This document shows positions 8,552-18,013 of a stretch of DNA of 48,585 bases, piece after piece. The notes below the pieces were generated by a model. It was not told the origin of the DNA, made no database searches, and saw nothing but the letters and a program-made list of their open reading frames with translations. The DNA is from Candidatus Zixiibacteriota bacterium (lineage in GTDB: Bacteria > Zixibacteria > MSB-5A5 > GN15 > FEB-12): assembly GCA_024276275.1 (NCBI GenBank), contig JAJRXM010000041.1:1-48585 (forward strand), in the 5' to 3' direction. The number at the start of each line of letters is the position of its first letter. Within the stretch, counting starts at the first letter, position 1. The translations under genes and the position numbers were made by a program.

Positions 8552-9712
8552 TTATCTAAAAAACAGGTAAGGATTTACATACCATTTATTACCTATTTTA
8601 TCAACTTTCTTACTTGTTGATGCTGTAAGATTTATAATAAAAGGTTCTTTGATATCATCGGAATTTTCAAAAGAAAACGACTCTAAGATGAATTGAGATT
8701 CAGCTCTGTTTATATACCCTTCTAAGAGTTCTCTTTTCTCATTCTTAGTTTTATCAATAAACCAATTTCTAAGGCTTCTTCCATAGTTCCCATAAATAAT
8801 TGATTTAGCGGTTATTTGAACTGTTCTATCTGATACAATAAATAATGATGTTTTTCGAATAATTCGATTATCATCCGGTCTGCTTGCCGGGGTTCTTCGC
8901 AAGACTCCCCCATCTTCTGTGATTACCAAAACATCAATATCTTCATCCATAAGAGGAAGTTCACCATACGCACAAGAGTTACAGGTTGGGTCCATCCAAG
9001 TAGTATCATTACCATTAATCGCTACCGTTATAAGATGGTTGAACTCTAAATTAGGAAAATCTCTGTCGAGCCGACCTTTATCACGGGTTAATACTAAAAC
9101 AGGATATGCCTGAATATTTTGATTATTTAAACGAGAGATTAAAAGCGTGGACATATCTTTACAGTCACCAAAAGCTCTTGTTTCAGTAAGAACCGCATCA
9201 TACGGCTGCCATCCACCAACACCTATTTGTATAGCAACATAGCGGATATTTTCAATTACATTGTTATAAACTTCTTCGATTGTAAGTGTATCTTGCAAAG
9301 GGACAGTATTGCCTTTGCCCTTACTAAGTAGATTGTACCATTGTCCAATTCCGTTCCAACTGACCTCTGGCAGTATATATTCACCTAAAGATAATTGTTC
9401 TACTACTAATTTTAGTTGAATTTCTTCACGAGCATCGGCAGGTAGGTATTTAACAGATTCTAATGCGGGAATATTATTTAATACCCATTGGTACGAAGTA
9501 ATTCCATTATATTCGTATAAAATCGGTTGAATGTCAGTTCCGTAGAGTTTTGAATGAATGATAGCAACATCTGTACTATTGACAGTAAACGAAATTGAAT
9601 CAACAGGTATATCTAGTTGAAAAACAGCACCGTTTAAAAAAAACAGACTCGCACATTCTACAGTATATTCGAAATCAATTATATACGGAAACTGTGGAGC
9701 TTCTGCATACAA
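8552..9712 (-). CDS. DUF3857/transglutaminase-like protein, middle piece of interrupted gene
   Basis: 386 codons. It contains the whole transglutaminase-like core: FGDCKDMSTLLISRL with the catalytic Cys (codon ~184), LEFNHLITVAI with the His, and TWMDPTCNS with the Asp. In this family such domains follow an N-terminal DUF3857 beta domain and are exported. The assigned ATG is probably internal: the true N-terminus is in the 9679-10107 frame, and the two frames meet at a run of seven Ts (9776-9782) that needs eight to be continuous. The end is a TAA after which the same frame continues with family-like sequence. It is a paralogue of the intact upstream gene and keeps the triad the intact one has lost. 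Confidence 0.65.
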   Translation of the reverse strand: MYAEAPQFPYIIDFEYTVECASLFFLNGAVFQLDIPVDSISFTVNSTDVAIIHSKLYGTDIQPILYEYNGITSYQWVLNNIPALESVKYLPADAREEIQLKLVVEQLSLGEYILPEVSWNGIGQWYNLLSKGKGNTVPLQDTLTIEEVYNNVIENIRYVAIQIGVGGWQPYDAVLTETRAFGDCKDMSTLLISRLNNQNIQAYPVLVLTRDKGRLDRDFPNLEFNHLITVAINGNDTTWMDPTCNSCAYGELPLMDEDIDVLVITEDGGVLRRTPASRPDDNRIIRKTSLFIVSDRTVQITAKSIIYGNYGRSLRNWFIDKTKNEKRELLEGYINRAESQFILESFSFENSDDIKEPFIINLTASTSKKVDKIGNKWYVNPYLFFR

Positions 9713-10107
9713 ATAATATGTACAGTTATCATCATATCCTCCAAAAGAACCAAATCCACACTGTTTATTAAAATGTTTTTTTCTTTAGAATATAATTCTT
9801 TTCCGTCTGCGGATAAAACTGTCAGTTTTGCTTTTTTTACTTTGGTAGTATTACTTTCAAAAAAAGATACGACATTATAATCTTCACCCAGACTGTTATA
9901 AATTATTTTTTTATAATGAATTGTTCCTACATAAGAACCATCAATAATATCATATTTCCATGTTTTAAAAATATATCTAGCACCTTTATCAGGTATATTC
10001 TCATCAGCAAGAATATATGTACTCGCTAACAAAAAAAGGGATAATAAAACAATGGAATACAGTATAAATTTATTCTGTAGTTTCATATACAAAGGAAATC
10101 TCTTCAT
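9679..10107 (-). CDS. DUF3857 protein, N-terminal piece of interrupted gene
   Basis: The frame begins with a signal peptide, best from the ATG at 10086 (MKLQNKFILYSIVLLSLFLLAST). The GARYIFKTWKYDIIDGSYVG and VVSFFESNTTKVKKAKLTVLSADGKELY stretches are the start of the DUF3857 beta domain. After SKEK the frame drifts into nonsense (NILINSVDL...), while the next frame gives KHFNKQCGFGSFGGYDDN and runs on into the 8552-9712 piece. One extra A in the A7 run would join them. The start overlaps the end of the upstream DUF3857 gene, so it is the second gene of a pair. Confidence 0.6.
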   Translation of the reverse strand: MKRFPLYMKLQNKFILYSIVLLSLFLLASTYILADENIPDKGARYIFKTWKYDIIDGSYVGTIHYKKIIYNSLGEDYNVVSFFESNTTKVKKAKLTVLSADGKELYSKEKNILINSVDLVLLEDMMITVHIICMQKLHSFRI

Positions 10108-12007
10108 TATTTATAGTCGCAAGCTGTTCAAAAACTTTTTTTATACTCTTATAGCTACCGGGGCGCAGTTCCGGTACGAGTACTTCTAGTGTACATGTTA
10201 TTACAATTGTAGAACCATCTAATGTTGATGTTCTGCTTAATCTAATTTTACCTAAGTCATTCACTAGATCATTCGGCAGATATATTTTTTTAGGAGTTTT
10301 TTCCAGGTTGATCCTTACAGTATTCCCCTGATAAGTAAAAGGATAGGTGAAGTCTATCGGGAAAAAACGTTTGTCACTTTTGAACGGATTTTTTTCAAAA
10401 GCAAGAGATACAGGTTTTACAATAAGGTTTTCATCAAGATGTCGTACCAGTTCATCTGTTTCAAAACTACCAGTAACAGTAAAATTGTTTGAATCATCCG
10501 GTGTACAAGTGTATTCGCTTAAAGTCATAGTTTTTCCAACAGGTTTTTTGATAAATTTGTTAACAAACTTTTTTGGTGTCGTATTGTCATATCTGTTTAT
10601 CATTTCAGCAGCATAATAACCGGTCATAACTGATGATGTAGAGCAAACAGCTAGACCTTCGACATTAACATGCATTGTTGTAATGTCGTTGCGTGATGAA
10701 ATTATTGGTTTAATAGTCATGCGGACAAGTTGAGAGTTTTTTCCATCAATTAAAAAACCGCCATCAGTAAGACATTGGGGTTGTAGAATCCCATATAAAG
10801 CATTTCTGTCGGCAACATCTAGAAATTCCCAATTTTCACCTATTTGAACAAATGCGATTATATAATCAAACTGCCTATAGTCAGGATAACCAGGGTCAAA
10901 TTTACCGTTAGAACGTCTAGAGATAAGTACAGGCCAGCTATCTATATCGACGGCACGGTGCATTTGAACCAGTAAGATGTTTTTCCCTTCCTGAGAACCG
11001 ATTTTTTCTGTTAATAAATCAGAAATGTTATCTTGTTTAAAATATCTACCTGTAAATTCATCAGTAGATTTAAAATTTATTTTTATATATTCAAAAATAG
11101 CTTTTGATTTTTCCTCTTTTGTCGGCAAGTCTTTTGTTATCTCTTGGGTAAGTTTTTTAATCTCTTTATCTCTATTACAGTATTTATCAAAATATACTTC
11201 AAAATCATCCGCCTGGTCCTGCCAATTACTAATAATAGGATACACCTCCCCATCAGGATATGTATATGAAATTAATAAAAACTGCAGCGACGCTTTGTAG
11301 TCATTTATTGAACTCATATATGGTTCGTCTTTTACCGGAGGAAGGTTCTCCATGTTCCAGATATAATTTTTAAGTTTTCTTTGTCCACCGCTCTTAGGGT
11401 CCGGTTTGGATTCTATTTTTGGCTTTTTAAACTTTGTAGGAACATTTCGATATAACATGTTAAAAGCAAAGCCCGCGGATAATGAAATTGTAATTTCTGA
11501 ATTTAAAGTATAAATTTCATTTTGAAAATACCAAGTCGGTAAACTCAGATATTTTTTTATTATAGTATATCTATATTCTAAAATTACACCTTCGGAAACA
11601 TTTGGGAACGAAAATGATACTGTAGTCCATTTGTTATGGGTTTTTTCAAAAATCGCATTCTTTTCTACTTTGTGCTTTTTCCCATCAGGTGTAATTGTAT
11701 GTGCTTTCAGATGTTTGAGTTTGTCATTTTTTTCATAATAAACAATAGATTGGTCTCCTACTTCGTCAATGCCTGAATTTCTTAAAACTTTAATACGAAC
11801 ATGACGTTCAATTTTTACATTTTTAAGAGAAACTTTTACAGATTGTTTATCAAATAATATAACAGCAGCAGCTTCGGGATAATCTTCGGGTGCTGATATA
11901 TACCATTCGGTATCATCTATTTTTCCAAATTTTTGAGCTGAAACAGCAGAAACCCCGATAAAAGATAAAAGCAGAAATAGAATTATTAAGTTATTTGATT
12001 TAGTCAT
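10070..12007 (-). CDS. Exported DUF3857 protein with inactive transglutaminase-like domain
   Basis: 645 residues, with a signal peptide (residues 1-24, cleavage after VSA) and a GGGGAG ribosome site before the ATG. The DUF3857 beta domain spans residues ~40-240 (RHVRIKVLRNSGIDEVGDQ, KAHTITPDGKKHKVEKNAIFE, GVILEYRYTI). The transglutaminase-like core follows, but where active members have GDCKD this one has GSQEGK, and where they have the His this one has FDYII; the Asp region (FLDVADRN) remains. It is therefore probably non-catalytic, perhaps a binding or structural module in the periplasm or at the outer membrane. It is directly upstream of a broken paralogue that has the full triad. It follows ftsH but is separated from it by a strong terminator. 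Confidence 0.85.
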   Translation of the reverse strand: MTKSNNLIILFLLLSFIGVSAVSAQKFGKIDDTEWYISAPEDYPEAAAVILFDKQSVKVSLKNVKIERHVRIKVLRNSGIDEVGDQSIVYYEKNDKLKHLKAHTITPDGKKHKVEKNAIFEKTHNKWTTVSFSFPNVSEGVILEYRYTIIKKYLSLPTWYFQNEIYTLNSEITISLSAGFAFNMLYRNVPTKFKKPKIESKPDPKSGGQRKLKNYIWNMENLPPVKDEPYMSSINDYKASLQFLLISYTYPDGEVYPIISNWQDQADDFEVYFDKYCNRDKEIKKLTQEITKDLPTKEEKSKAIFEYIKINFKSTDEFTGRYFKQDNISDLLTEKIGSQEGKNILLVQMHRAVDIDSWPVLISRRSNGKFDPGYPDYRQFDYIIAFVQIGENWEFLDVADRNALYGILQPQCLTDGGFLIDGKNSQLVRMTIKPIISSRNDITTMHVNVEGLAVCSTSSVMTGYYAAEMINRYDNTTPKKFVNKFIKKPVGKTMTLSEYTCTPDDSNNFTVTGSFETDELVRHLDENLIVKPVSLAFEKNPFKSDKRFFPIDFTYPFTYQGNTVRINLEKTPKKIYLPNDLVNDLGKIRLSRTSTLDGSTIVITCTLEVLVPELRPGSYKSIKKVFEQLATINNEEISFVYETTE

Positions 12008-12091
12008 AAATACTCCCCATCAAAGGTTGATATCTCTATTATTTTTATAATAAAAATATATTCATACTAATTGTCAAGCCAGTTACAAAAA

Positions 12092-12119
12092 AAGGCAGTC
12101 CGTCTAGACGGACTGCCTT
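12092..12119 (-). terminator. Strong intrinsic terminator after ftsH
   Basis: AAGGCAGTCCGTC-TA-GACGGACTGCCTT forms a near-perfect inverted repeat of 13 bp per arm, followed on the minus strand by Ts (12087-12091). It is 24 bases from the ftsH stop and isolates it from the DUF3857 gene downstream. Confidence 0.85.
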
Positions 12120-12142
12120 ATACATATATTTGTTTATATTTT

Positions 12143-14089
12143 CTATTCAGGTGTTGGAGCAGGTTTTTCGACCGTTTCCTCTGATCCTGATGAACGGCCG
12201 ATGATTTGATCAACTTCTCGACTGTCGATAATCTCTTTTTCAAGCAGTGCTTCAGAAAGAGCATGCAGTTTGTCAAGGTTTTCTGATAGAATTTTAGTAG
12301 CTGTTATTTCGCCTTGTTCAACAAATGCTTTTACCTCGGAGTCAATCAACTGAGCAGTCGCATCGGAGAAATCTTGGTGTTTTTGAATTTCTCTGCCTAA
12401 AAAAACATGTTCTTCAGTTTTTCCAAAAGTAACCGGTCCGATTTTTTCTGACATACCCCAGTTACAAACCATTTTTCGGGCAAGTTTTGTTGCTCGGTCT
12501 AAATCGTTTCCTGCCCCGGTATCAAGTTGGTTGAAAACTAAAATTTCGGCAATTCGTCCACCCATAAGCATAGCTAACATTGCTTCGAGATATTCTTTTG
12601 AATGGGTATGCCGTTCATCCACAGGAAGCGAATGGGTAACACCCAAAGCCATCCCACGAGGTATAATAGTAACTTTGTGAATAGGGTCTGCTTTTGGTAA
12701 AAACTTTGCGACCAAAGTATGACCTGCTTCATGGTATGCGATAACTTTTTTCTCTTCATCAGAAATCACCATTGATTTCCTGGCAGCACCCATCATTACT
12801 TTATCTTTTGCTTCTTCAAAATCTTCCATATAGACCGCATCTTTATCACCACGAGCGGCAAGGAGTGCGGCTTCATTGACCATGTTTGCTAAATCGGCAC
12901 CGGACATTCCCGGAGTACCTCGAGCAAGAGTTTTTAAGTCAACGTCACCTGCAAGTTTAACTTTTCGGACATGAACTTTTAAAATACCGTTCCGTCCGTT
13001 TAAATCAGGATTACTGACAACGATTTGTCTGTCAAAACGACCCGGTCTGAGTAAGGCAGGGTCTAAAACATCCGGTCTGTTGGTAGCGGCAATAAGGATA
13101 ACACCTTCGTTAGATTCAAATCCATCCATCTCGACAAGTAGTTGGTTGAGGGTCTGTTCTCGTTCGTCGTGTCCACCACCTAAACCGGCACCACGTTGGC
13201 GACCGACCGCATCGATTTCATCAATAAAAATAATACAGGGAGCATTTTTCTTCCCCTGTTCAAATAAATCTCTTACACGTGAGGCACCGACACCGACAAA
13301 CATTTCGACAAAGTCGGAACCCGACATGGAGAAAAACGGAACGCCTGCCTCGCCTGCGATAGCACGGGCTAAAAGTGTTTTACCGGTACCCGGAGGACCT
13401 AATAGTAGGGCTCCTTTCGGTATCTTACCACCGAGTTTTTGGAACTTACCCGGTTCTTTTAAGAATTCTATAATTTCCTGTAGTTCTTCTTTCGCTTCAA
13501 CAGCTCCTGCGACATCTGAGAAAGTTACTTTCGGACGGTCATCAGTAAGAAGTTTAGCTTTGCTTTTTCCGAAGTTAAAGAGACCTTTGGCACCGCCGCC
13601 GCCCTGCATTTGCCTGATAAAAAAGAGCCAAATCAAAATCAGAATAATCCATGGAGCCGCAGCTGCCAGATAAGTAAATAAATTCGGAGATTGATCTTTG
13701 ACAATAATCTTTACACCGGCATTTTCTAATTTCGTTACAATAGAATAATTAAAATCCGGAAAAGGAATACGAGTTGCAAATTTTGAATAAGATGTACCGG
13801 ATTTAGATGATTCAAACAATTTTGCATCTTTGAGGACACCGGTAATATTTCTATCTTCAAATGTTACTTCGGCTATATTGCTGTTTTCAAGTTCAGAATT
13901 AAATTCTGAATATGTAATCTCAACAAAATCTTTATTGAGATCATCAAAAATTGAATAGGCAACAAATGCGATAGCAAAAAGACCGAGCCATAAGATAGCT
14001 GTTTTACCGGAACCTTTAAAACCCGGAAAGTCTTTATTGTCATCTTTTTTGTTCTTATCTTTTTTATTTTTGTCGTTCAAATCTGTCAC
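12143..14089 (-). CDS. ftsH: ATP-dependent zinc metalloprotease FtsH
   Basis: 648 residues. Two membrane segments (~31-47 and ~143-158) flank a periplasmic domain. The AAA+ domain has Walker A GPPGTGKT (231-238), Walker [10 protein letters not shown], the pore motif [11 protein letters not shown] and the second region of homology ([21 protein letters not shown]). The protease has HEAGH (453-457) and the [11 protein letters not shown] region carrying the third zinc ligand. It is membrane-anchored and degrades unassembled membrane proteins and regulators. The N-terminus is a Lys/Asp-rich stretch ([10 protein letters not shown]), common in this group. The order tilS-hpt-ftsH is conserved across many bacteria. 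Confidence 0.98.
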   Translation of the reverse strand: MTDLNDKNKKDKNKKDDNKDFPGFKGSGKTAILWLGLFAIAFVAYSIFDDLNKDFVEITYSEFNSELENSNIAEVTFEDRNITGVLKDAKLFESSKSGTSYSKFATRIPFPDFNYSIVTKLENAGVKIIVKDQSPNLFTYLAAAAPWIILILIWLFFIRQMQGGGGAKGLFNFGKSKAKLLTDDRPKVTFSDVAGAVEAKEELQEIIEFLKEPGKFQKLGGKIPKGALLLGPPGTGKTLLARAIAGEAGVPFFSMSGSDFVEMFVGVGASRVRDLFEQGKKNAPCIIFIDEIDAVGRQRGAGLGGGHDEREQTLNQLLVEMDGFESNEGVILIAATNRPDVLDPALLRPGRFDRQIVVSNPDLNGRNGILKVHVRKVKLAGDVDLKTLARGTPGMSGADLANMVNEAALLAARGDKDAVYMEDFEEAKDKVMMGAARKSMVISDEEKKVIAYHEAGHTLVAKFLPKADPIHKVTIIPRGMALGVTHSLPVDERHTHSKEYLEAMLAMLMGGRIAEILVFNQLDTGAGNDLDRATKLARKMVCNWGMSEKIGPVTFGKTEEHVFLGREIQKHQDFSDATAQLIDSEVKAFVEQGEITATKILSENLDKLHALSEALLEKEIIDSREVDQIIGRSSGSEETVEKPAPTPE

Positions 14090-14182
14090 ACAAACTCCAC
14101 ATAATTTTTATCTGTTCATTCAATATCTCATGATTATACAATACTTACGTAAATATATTGAAATAATCAGTTGATTATATTT

Positions 14183-14734
14183 TTAATTATCAATAACCTT
14201 GCCTATAAAAGGTAAATTACGATATTTTTGGGTATTATCCAACCCAAAACCTATAATAAATTCATTTCCTATGGTAAATCCTTTATATTTTATATCAAGT
14301 TTCACTTGATGAGACCCCGGTTTATCTATCAATGTAACAAATTCAATAGAAGCAGGTTCCTTTTTACGCAATTCTTTTAAAATAGTTTCCGCGGTTCTAC
14401 CAGAATCAACTACACCCTCAACAATTAAAATATGTCTATTCTGCAAAGAAATAGGTACAGCAGAGACAAAATCAATTTTTTTCTTCTGCTTTTCACCGTC
14501 TTTATATGATGATGCTGAGACGAATTCAATTTCTAAAGGGATATTAACGGCACGAATAAGGTCGGACATAAAGACAAAACAACCTTTTAGTACGCCTATT
14601 ACTATCGGATTTTTTTCTATATAATCTTCCGAAAGTTCAGTTCCTAGCTCGATAATTCGTTCGGATATTACTTTTTTATCTAATAGTAGTTCAAAAGGCT
14701 TCTGGTCGTTCTTATTTTCTTCTTTTAAACTCAA
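14183..14734 (-). CDS. hpt: Hypoxanthine(-guanine) phosphoribosyltransferase
   Basis: 183 residues. The PRPP loop reads LIVEGVVDSGRTAETIL and the ending YRNLPFIGKV is diagnostic of HPRT. It salvages hypoxanthine and guanine to nucleotides. The start is TTG at 14734 inside the end of tilS, with GAGG nine bases upstream; the overlap implies coupling. One oddity: the PRPP motif is normally V-E-D-x-x-D-T-G, and here the second acidic residue is Gly (EGVVDSG). The catalytic Asp remains, so activity is likely, but sugar binding may differ. Confidence 0.93.
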   Translation of the reverse strand: MSLKEENKNDQKPFELLLDKKVISERIIELGTELSEDYIEKNPIVIGVLKGCFVFMSDLIRAVNIPLEIEFVSASSYKDGEKQKKKIDFVSAVPISLQNRHILIVEGVVDSGRTAETILKELRKKEPASIEFVTLIDKPGSHQVKLDIKYKGFTIGNEFIIGFGLDNTQKYRNLPFIGKVIDN

Positions 14735-16094
14735 TTTCTAAAACCTCAGTAGTATTATTATCAACTTTTGCACGTTCATCAATTTCATGCCCAACAACCC
14801 AAAAAAGACCTTTTTGGTCAGTAAGCAAGAGAATTTCGTCACGAAACAAACGATGTATTTTCTTATCAGTAAGATAGTTACCAACCTTTTTGCTCCCTTT
14901 CATTCCGAGAGGTCTAAAACGGTCACCATCTTCTATTGAGCGAATATACAACGGTTCCTCAAGTTTAGCCAAATCAAAACGTCCAATCATACCTTTTTTA
15001 TTGTTCTGAAGTGATTGATTGGTCTTTTTTCTCAAACGGCTTGAGACAATATAGTTTATTTTATTTAGATAGCAACAATCTGTTATACTGTATCTTTGTT
15101 TGATTTTTATTTTTTTTCTCGGATATAAAACAATAGTTTCGTTTGCTAAACACATCTCCAACTTACCGGGAATCGAGATTGACTTTTTACCTGAAATTAT
15201 CGCATTATCTAAACGGTCGACGGTTTCTTTGTCAGGAAAAAGAGTTTCCGGGGCTAAATGCCCTAAAGAGTTTCGCAAAAGTCTCCTGCGAATCCATCTG
15301 TCGCATTTCAAATACAATTCTTTTTTGAGAATTATTTTATTGCCGACAGAAAGAGTTAGAATCTTTTTTGCTTTTTTTTCTACAATCGATTCAAGAAAAT
15401 TTTCCTCCTCGGTAATTGTATCTGATAAGTTTAGAATTGCTTTCTCAACTGATCGGTTCAGGTTTGTTTTTAATAACGGAATCAACTTATTACGGATATA
15501 ATTTCTTTTAAATATACTATCTTTATTAGAAGCATCTTCACAAAACCTCAGGTTTTGTGATTTTAGATACATAAGGATTTCATCTTTAGAAATTGACAAC
15601 ATCGGTCTGATAAAAATATCTCGTTTCGGTCGGATACCTTTGAGCCCTGTTTTCCCTGTACCCCGAAAAATACGAAAAAGGATTGTTTCGACCTGATCGT
15701 TTTGATGATGTCCCAAAGCGATTTTATTATATCCGTATTCGTAGGCAAGAGTCTCAAATAACTCATATCTTTGTTCACGAGCGGTTTCTTCGATTCCTTT
15801 TTTGTTCTTTTTGGCAAGAGAAGCAATATCTATTGATGTAAGATGCAGTTCAATATCTAAGTTATCACAAATTTTTTGGCAGAAGATTTCCTCTTGTTCG
15901 GCTGCTTTTTTACGTAGTTGATGATTGAGATAGACAGCAGAAATAGTAAGATTATATTTTTTACGGAGCCTTGCCAATAGATGTAAAAGCGTAACCGAAT
16001 CGGCCCCACCTGATAATGCAACAAGAATAGAATCATGCTGAGTAATCAGAATATTCTCTTCAGAAAAAGATATGACTTTCTGCAATAAATCCAT
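14712..16094 (-). CDS. tilS: tRNA(Ile)-lysidine synthase
   Basis: 460 residues. The PP-loop ATP site is SGGADSV (residues 29-35), followed by the N-type ATPase core (LGHHQNDQVETILFRIFRGTGKTGLKGI, the TilS signature). The C-terminal TilS domain includes GDRFRPLGMKGSKKVGNYLTDKKI. It attaches lysine to C34 of the AUA-reading tRNA-Ile, changing its decoding and charging. It is the first gene of the tilS-hpt pair, 38 bases downstream of the potassium channel gene, and probably co-transcribed with it. Confidence 0.96.
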   Translation of the reverse strand: MDLLQKVISFSEENILITQHDSILVALSGGADSVTLLHLLARLRKKYNLTISAVYLNHQLRKKAAEQEEIFCQKICDNLDIELHLTSIDIASLAKKNKKGIEETAREQRYELFETLAYEYGYNKIALGHHQNDQVETILFRIFRGTGKTGLKGIRPKRDIFIRPMLSISKDEILMYLKSQNLRFCEDASNKDSIFKRNYIRNKLIPLLKTNLNRSVEKAILNLSDTITEEENFLESIVEKKAKKILTLSVGNKIILKKELYLKCDRWIRRRLLRNSLGHLAPETLFPDKETVDRLDNAIISGKKSISIPGKLEMCLANETIVLYPRKKIKIKQRYSITDCCYLNKINYIVSSRLRKKTNQSLQNNKKGMIGRFDLAKLEEPLYIRSIEDGDRFRPLGMKGSKKVGNYLTDKKIHRLFRDEILLLTDQKGLFWVVGHEIDERAKVDNNTTEVLEIEFKRRK

Positions 16095-16132
16095 GGAAAG
16101 AAGATACTGATTCTAAGAAGAAAAAACGACTA

Positions 16133-17155
16133 TTATATTGTCGGATTAATACATATTTTTGAGATTTGCTCAAGTCCGTCTTCATGACCGATAAGAACCA
16201 GGATATCATCTGCCTCTAAGATAACATCAGGACCAGGTGCAATTATCATATTTTCATTTTGCTTTTTGAGCCCGATAATTGTCACACCAAAATCTTGTTT
16301 TAAATTAGAATCTTTTAAACTTTTCCCCGAAAGGGTCGAGCATTCCGGAATTCTCATTTCTTCAATAGTCAATCCGCTCTCTCCCAATGATGTTGAATGC
16401 ATAAAGTCGACAACATTCGGCCTGAGAGTTGCCATCGCCATACGGGTCCCCCCAAGAACATGAGGAGTTACAACATGATCGGCTCCTGCTCTTTTGAGTT
16501 TTATAACACCTTCATCATAGTCAGCCCGTCCGACTATATGTAACTCTTTATTCATAAAACGAGCGGTTAAAGTCAGATAGACATTTTGGGCTTCATCAGG
16601 CAAAGTAGAAATTAGAGTATTGGCGGATTCGATTCCTGCTTTTCGCAACACATCATCTTCGGTAGCCTCGCCCTGAATAAATAAAACAGAATCTTTGTAA
16701 AGATCAGGAACTGAGTCTATATCTTTTTCGATAACTACAAACGGTACATTTTTTTTCTTGAATTCAATGGCAACCTGTCTGCCGACCCGCCCGTATCCAG
16801 CTATAATATAATGATTTTGCATTTTATTTATCTTTCTTTCCATTTTTTTTCTCCCATACATTTCATTAAACTGCCCCTCCATTACAAGCTGTCCTAAAAT
16901 AGTAACTACAAAGCCTGTGAACATAACCCCAAAAAGGATGAGGAAGATAACAAAAATTTTCCCTTGTGGGTGTAAGGTTGTGACTTCACCAAAACCGACT
17001 GTTGAAAGGGTAATAATTGTCATATAGAGTGCATCAATCGGGTTGTAATCTTCAAGCACTATAAACCCTACCATACCGACAAGAATAATAAATGTAAGAC
17101 AGGCAAAAGCAAGCTGAAGTTTTTGGCCGGTAGTCATTTGACCGTTAGTATTCAT
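16133..17155 (-). CDS. RCK-gated potassium channel
   Basis: 340 residues. Two membrane helices (residues ~12-32 and ~68-92) surround a pore loop with the selectivity filter TLSTVGFGEV. A cytoplasmic TrkA-N/RCK domain follows with the nucleotide-binding signature IIAGYGRVGRQVA (~residues 116-128), and then a TrkA-C domain (residues ~255-335, ending DDILVLIGHEDGL). This is the MthK-like bacterial channel architecture. It could be linked to c-di-AMP made by the CdaA encoded further down, since RCK_C domains are known c-di-AMP targets in other bacteria; this is an inference. Confidence 0.93.
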   Translation of the reverse strand: MNTNGQMTTGQKLQLAFACLTFIILVGMVGFIVLEDYNPIDALYMTIITLSTVGFGEVTTLHPQGKIFVIFLILFGVMFTGFVVTILGQLVMEGQFNEMYGRKKMERKINKMQNHYIIAGYGRVGRQVAIEFKKKNVPFVVIEKDIDSVPDLYKDSVLFIQGEATEDDVLRKAGIESANTLISTLPDEAQNVYLTLTARFMNKELHIVGRADYDEGVIKLKRAGADHVVTPHVLGGTRMAMATLRPNVVDFMHSTSLGESGLTIEEMRIPECSTLSGKSLKDSNLKQDFGVTIIGLKKQNENMIIAPGPDVILEADDILVLIGHEDGLEQISKICINPTI

Positions 17156-17267
17156 AAAATTAATTTATATAATTGCAGGTGTATGTTCTACAAAAACTTT
17201 TATCGAAATTTTAAAATTTACCTAGTTTTAGTTGACCTGTGGTCTGAAATTAAGTAGTAAATACAAA

Positions 17268-17669
17268 ATGTTAGAACAAAAACAAGAAACAAACGGTAAG
17301 AAAATATTTATTAGATATCATCTACCGGTTATTTTATATGCTTCTATTATAATTTTCATATCATCTTTATCAAATTTAAAGACTCCTCAGATACGATTTT
17401 TGGCTTTTGATAAAATAGCTCATTTTTTTGAGTATGCAATTTTTGCTTTTTTGGCTGTTCGTTCATTTTTGCATATTTCTCCTAAACTATCTGAAAAAAA
17501 AGCATTTCTTCTCACATCGCTATTTATTGTCATTTTTGCTATATTTGATGAATATTTTGTGCAAACTCTTTCACGTAGGAACTCCTCTGTGTATGATTTA
17601 ATCGCAGATGTTGTGGGTGCCTTTTTAGTGTTATTGATTTATTGGATTCAAAAAAAAGTAAGTTCTTGA
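17268..17669 (+). CDS. VanZ-like membrane protein
   Basis: About 133 residues from the ATG at 17268; the frame is open back to a TTG at 17232, but that start lacks a ribosome site. Four membrane segments are visible. The VanZ-family features are the early helix (YHLPVILYASIIIFISSLSN), DKIAHFFEYAIFAFLAVRSF and DEYFVQTLSRRNSSVYDLIADVVGAFL, where the Asp/His/Arg residues line the bundle. Functions in this family are poorly known (VanZ itself gives teicoplanin resistance). It is transcribed divergently from the potassium channel gene. Confidence 0.8.
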   Translation: MLEQKQETNGKKIFIRYHLPVILYASIIIFISSLSNLKTPQIRFLAFDKIAHFFEYAIFAFLAVRSFLHISPKLSEKKAFLLTSLFIVIFAIFDEYFVQTLSRRNSSVYDLIADVVGAFLVLLIYWIQKKVSS

Positions 17670-17717
17670 AATGATAATAAACATAGATAGCAGAAGTTGC
17701 TAAACCCCTTTAACAGC

Positions 17718-17745
17718 TTGACTTTTCAGAGTTTTATTTTATATT
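17718..17745 (+). promoter_or_regulatory. Candidate sigma-70-type promoter for the giant surface protein
   Basis: TTGACT, a 16-base spacer and TATATT, 269 bases upstream of the ATG at 18014. The rest of the 17670-18013 gap is AT-rich leader with no gene I can support, so the mRNA would carry a long 5' leader. Confidence 0.4.
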
Positions 17746-18013
17746 AGAACCGGCTTTATACAGGTTATTTTTTGGGGATATAAAGGAATCTGTTTATAGT
17801 CTTGGTCTTACAGAAATTAGCAGAATTACTACAACGAATTGTATCATCAATTAAACGAAAGTAAATTTGAACAAGTTTAATATATATAAAAAAGCAATGC
17901 TTTAGTAAAGATTATCTCAAACACTCGTAAATTGTATACTTTTTGCTGGGAATCAGTTGAATAATAAAATAAATAAACATAACTATAAACTAACAATGGA
18001 TGGGGATTCAAAA

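Noticed and set aside
13080-13673. 197-codon frame on the plus strand
   Set aside because: It lies entirely inside ftsH on the other strand, is rich in Pro/Ser as antisense frames of this gene are, and has no ribosome site.
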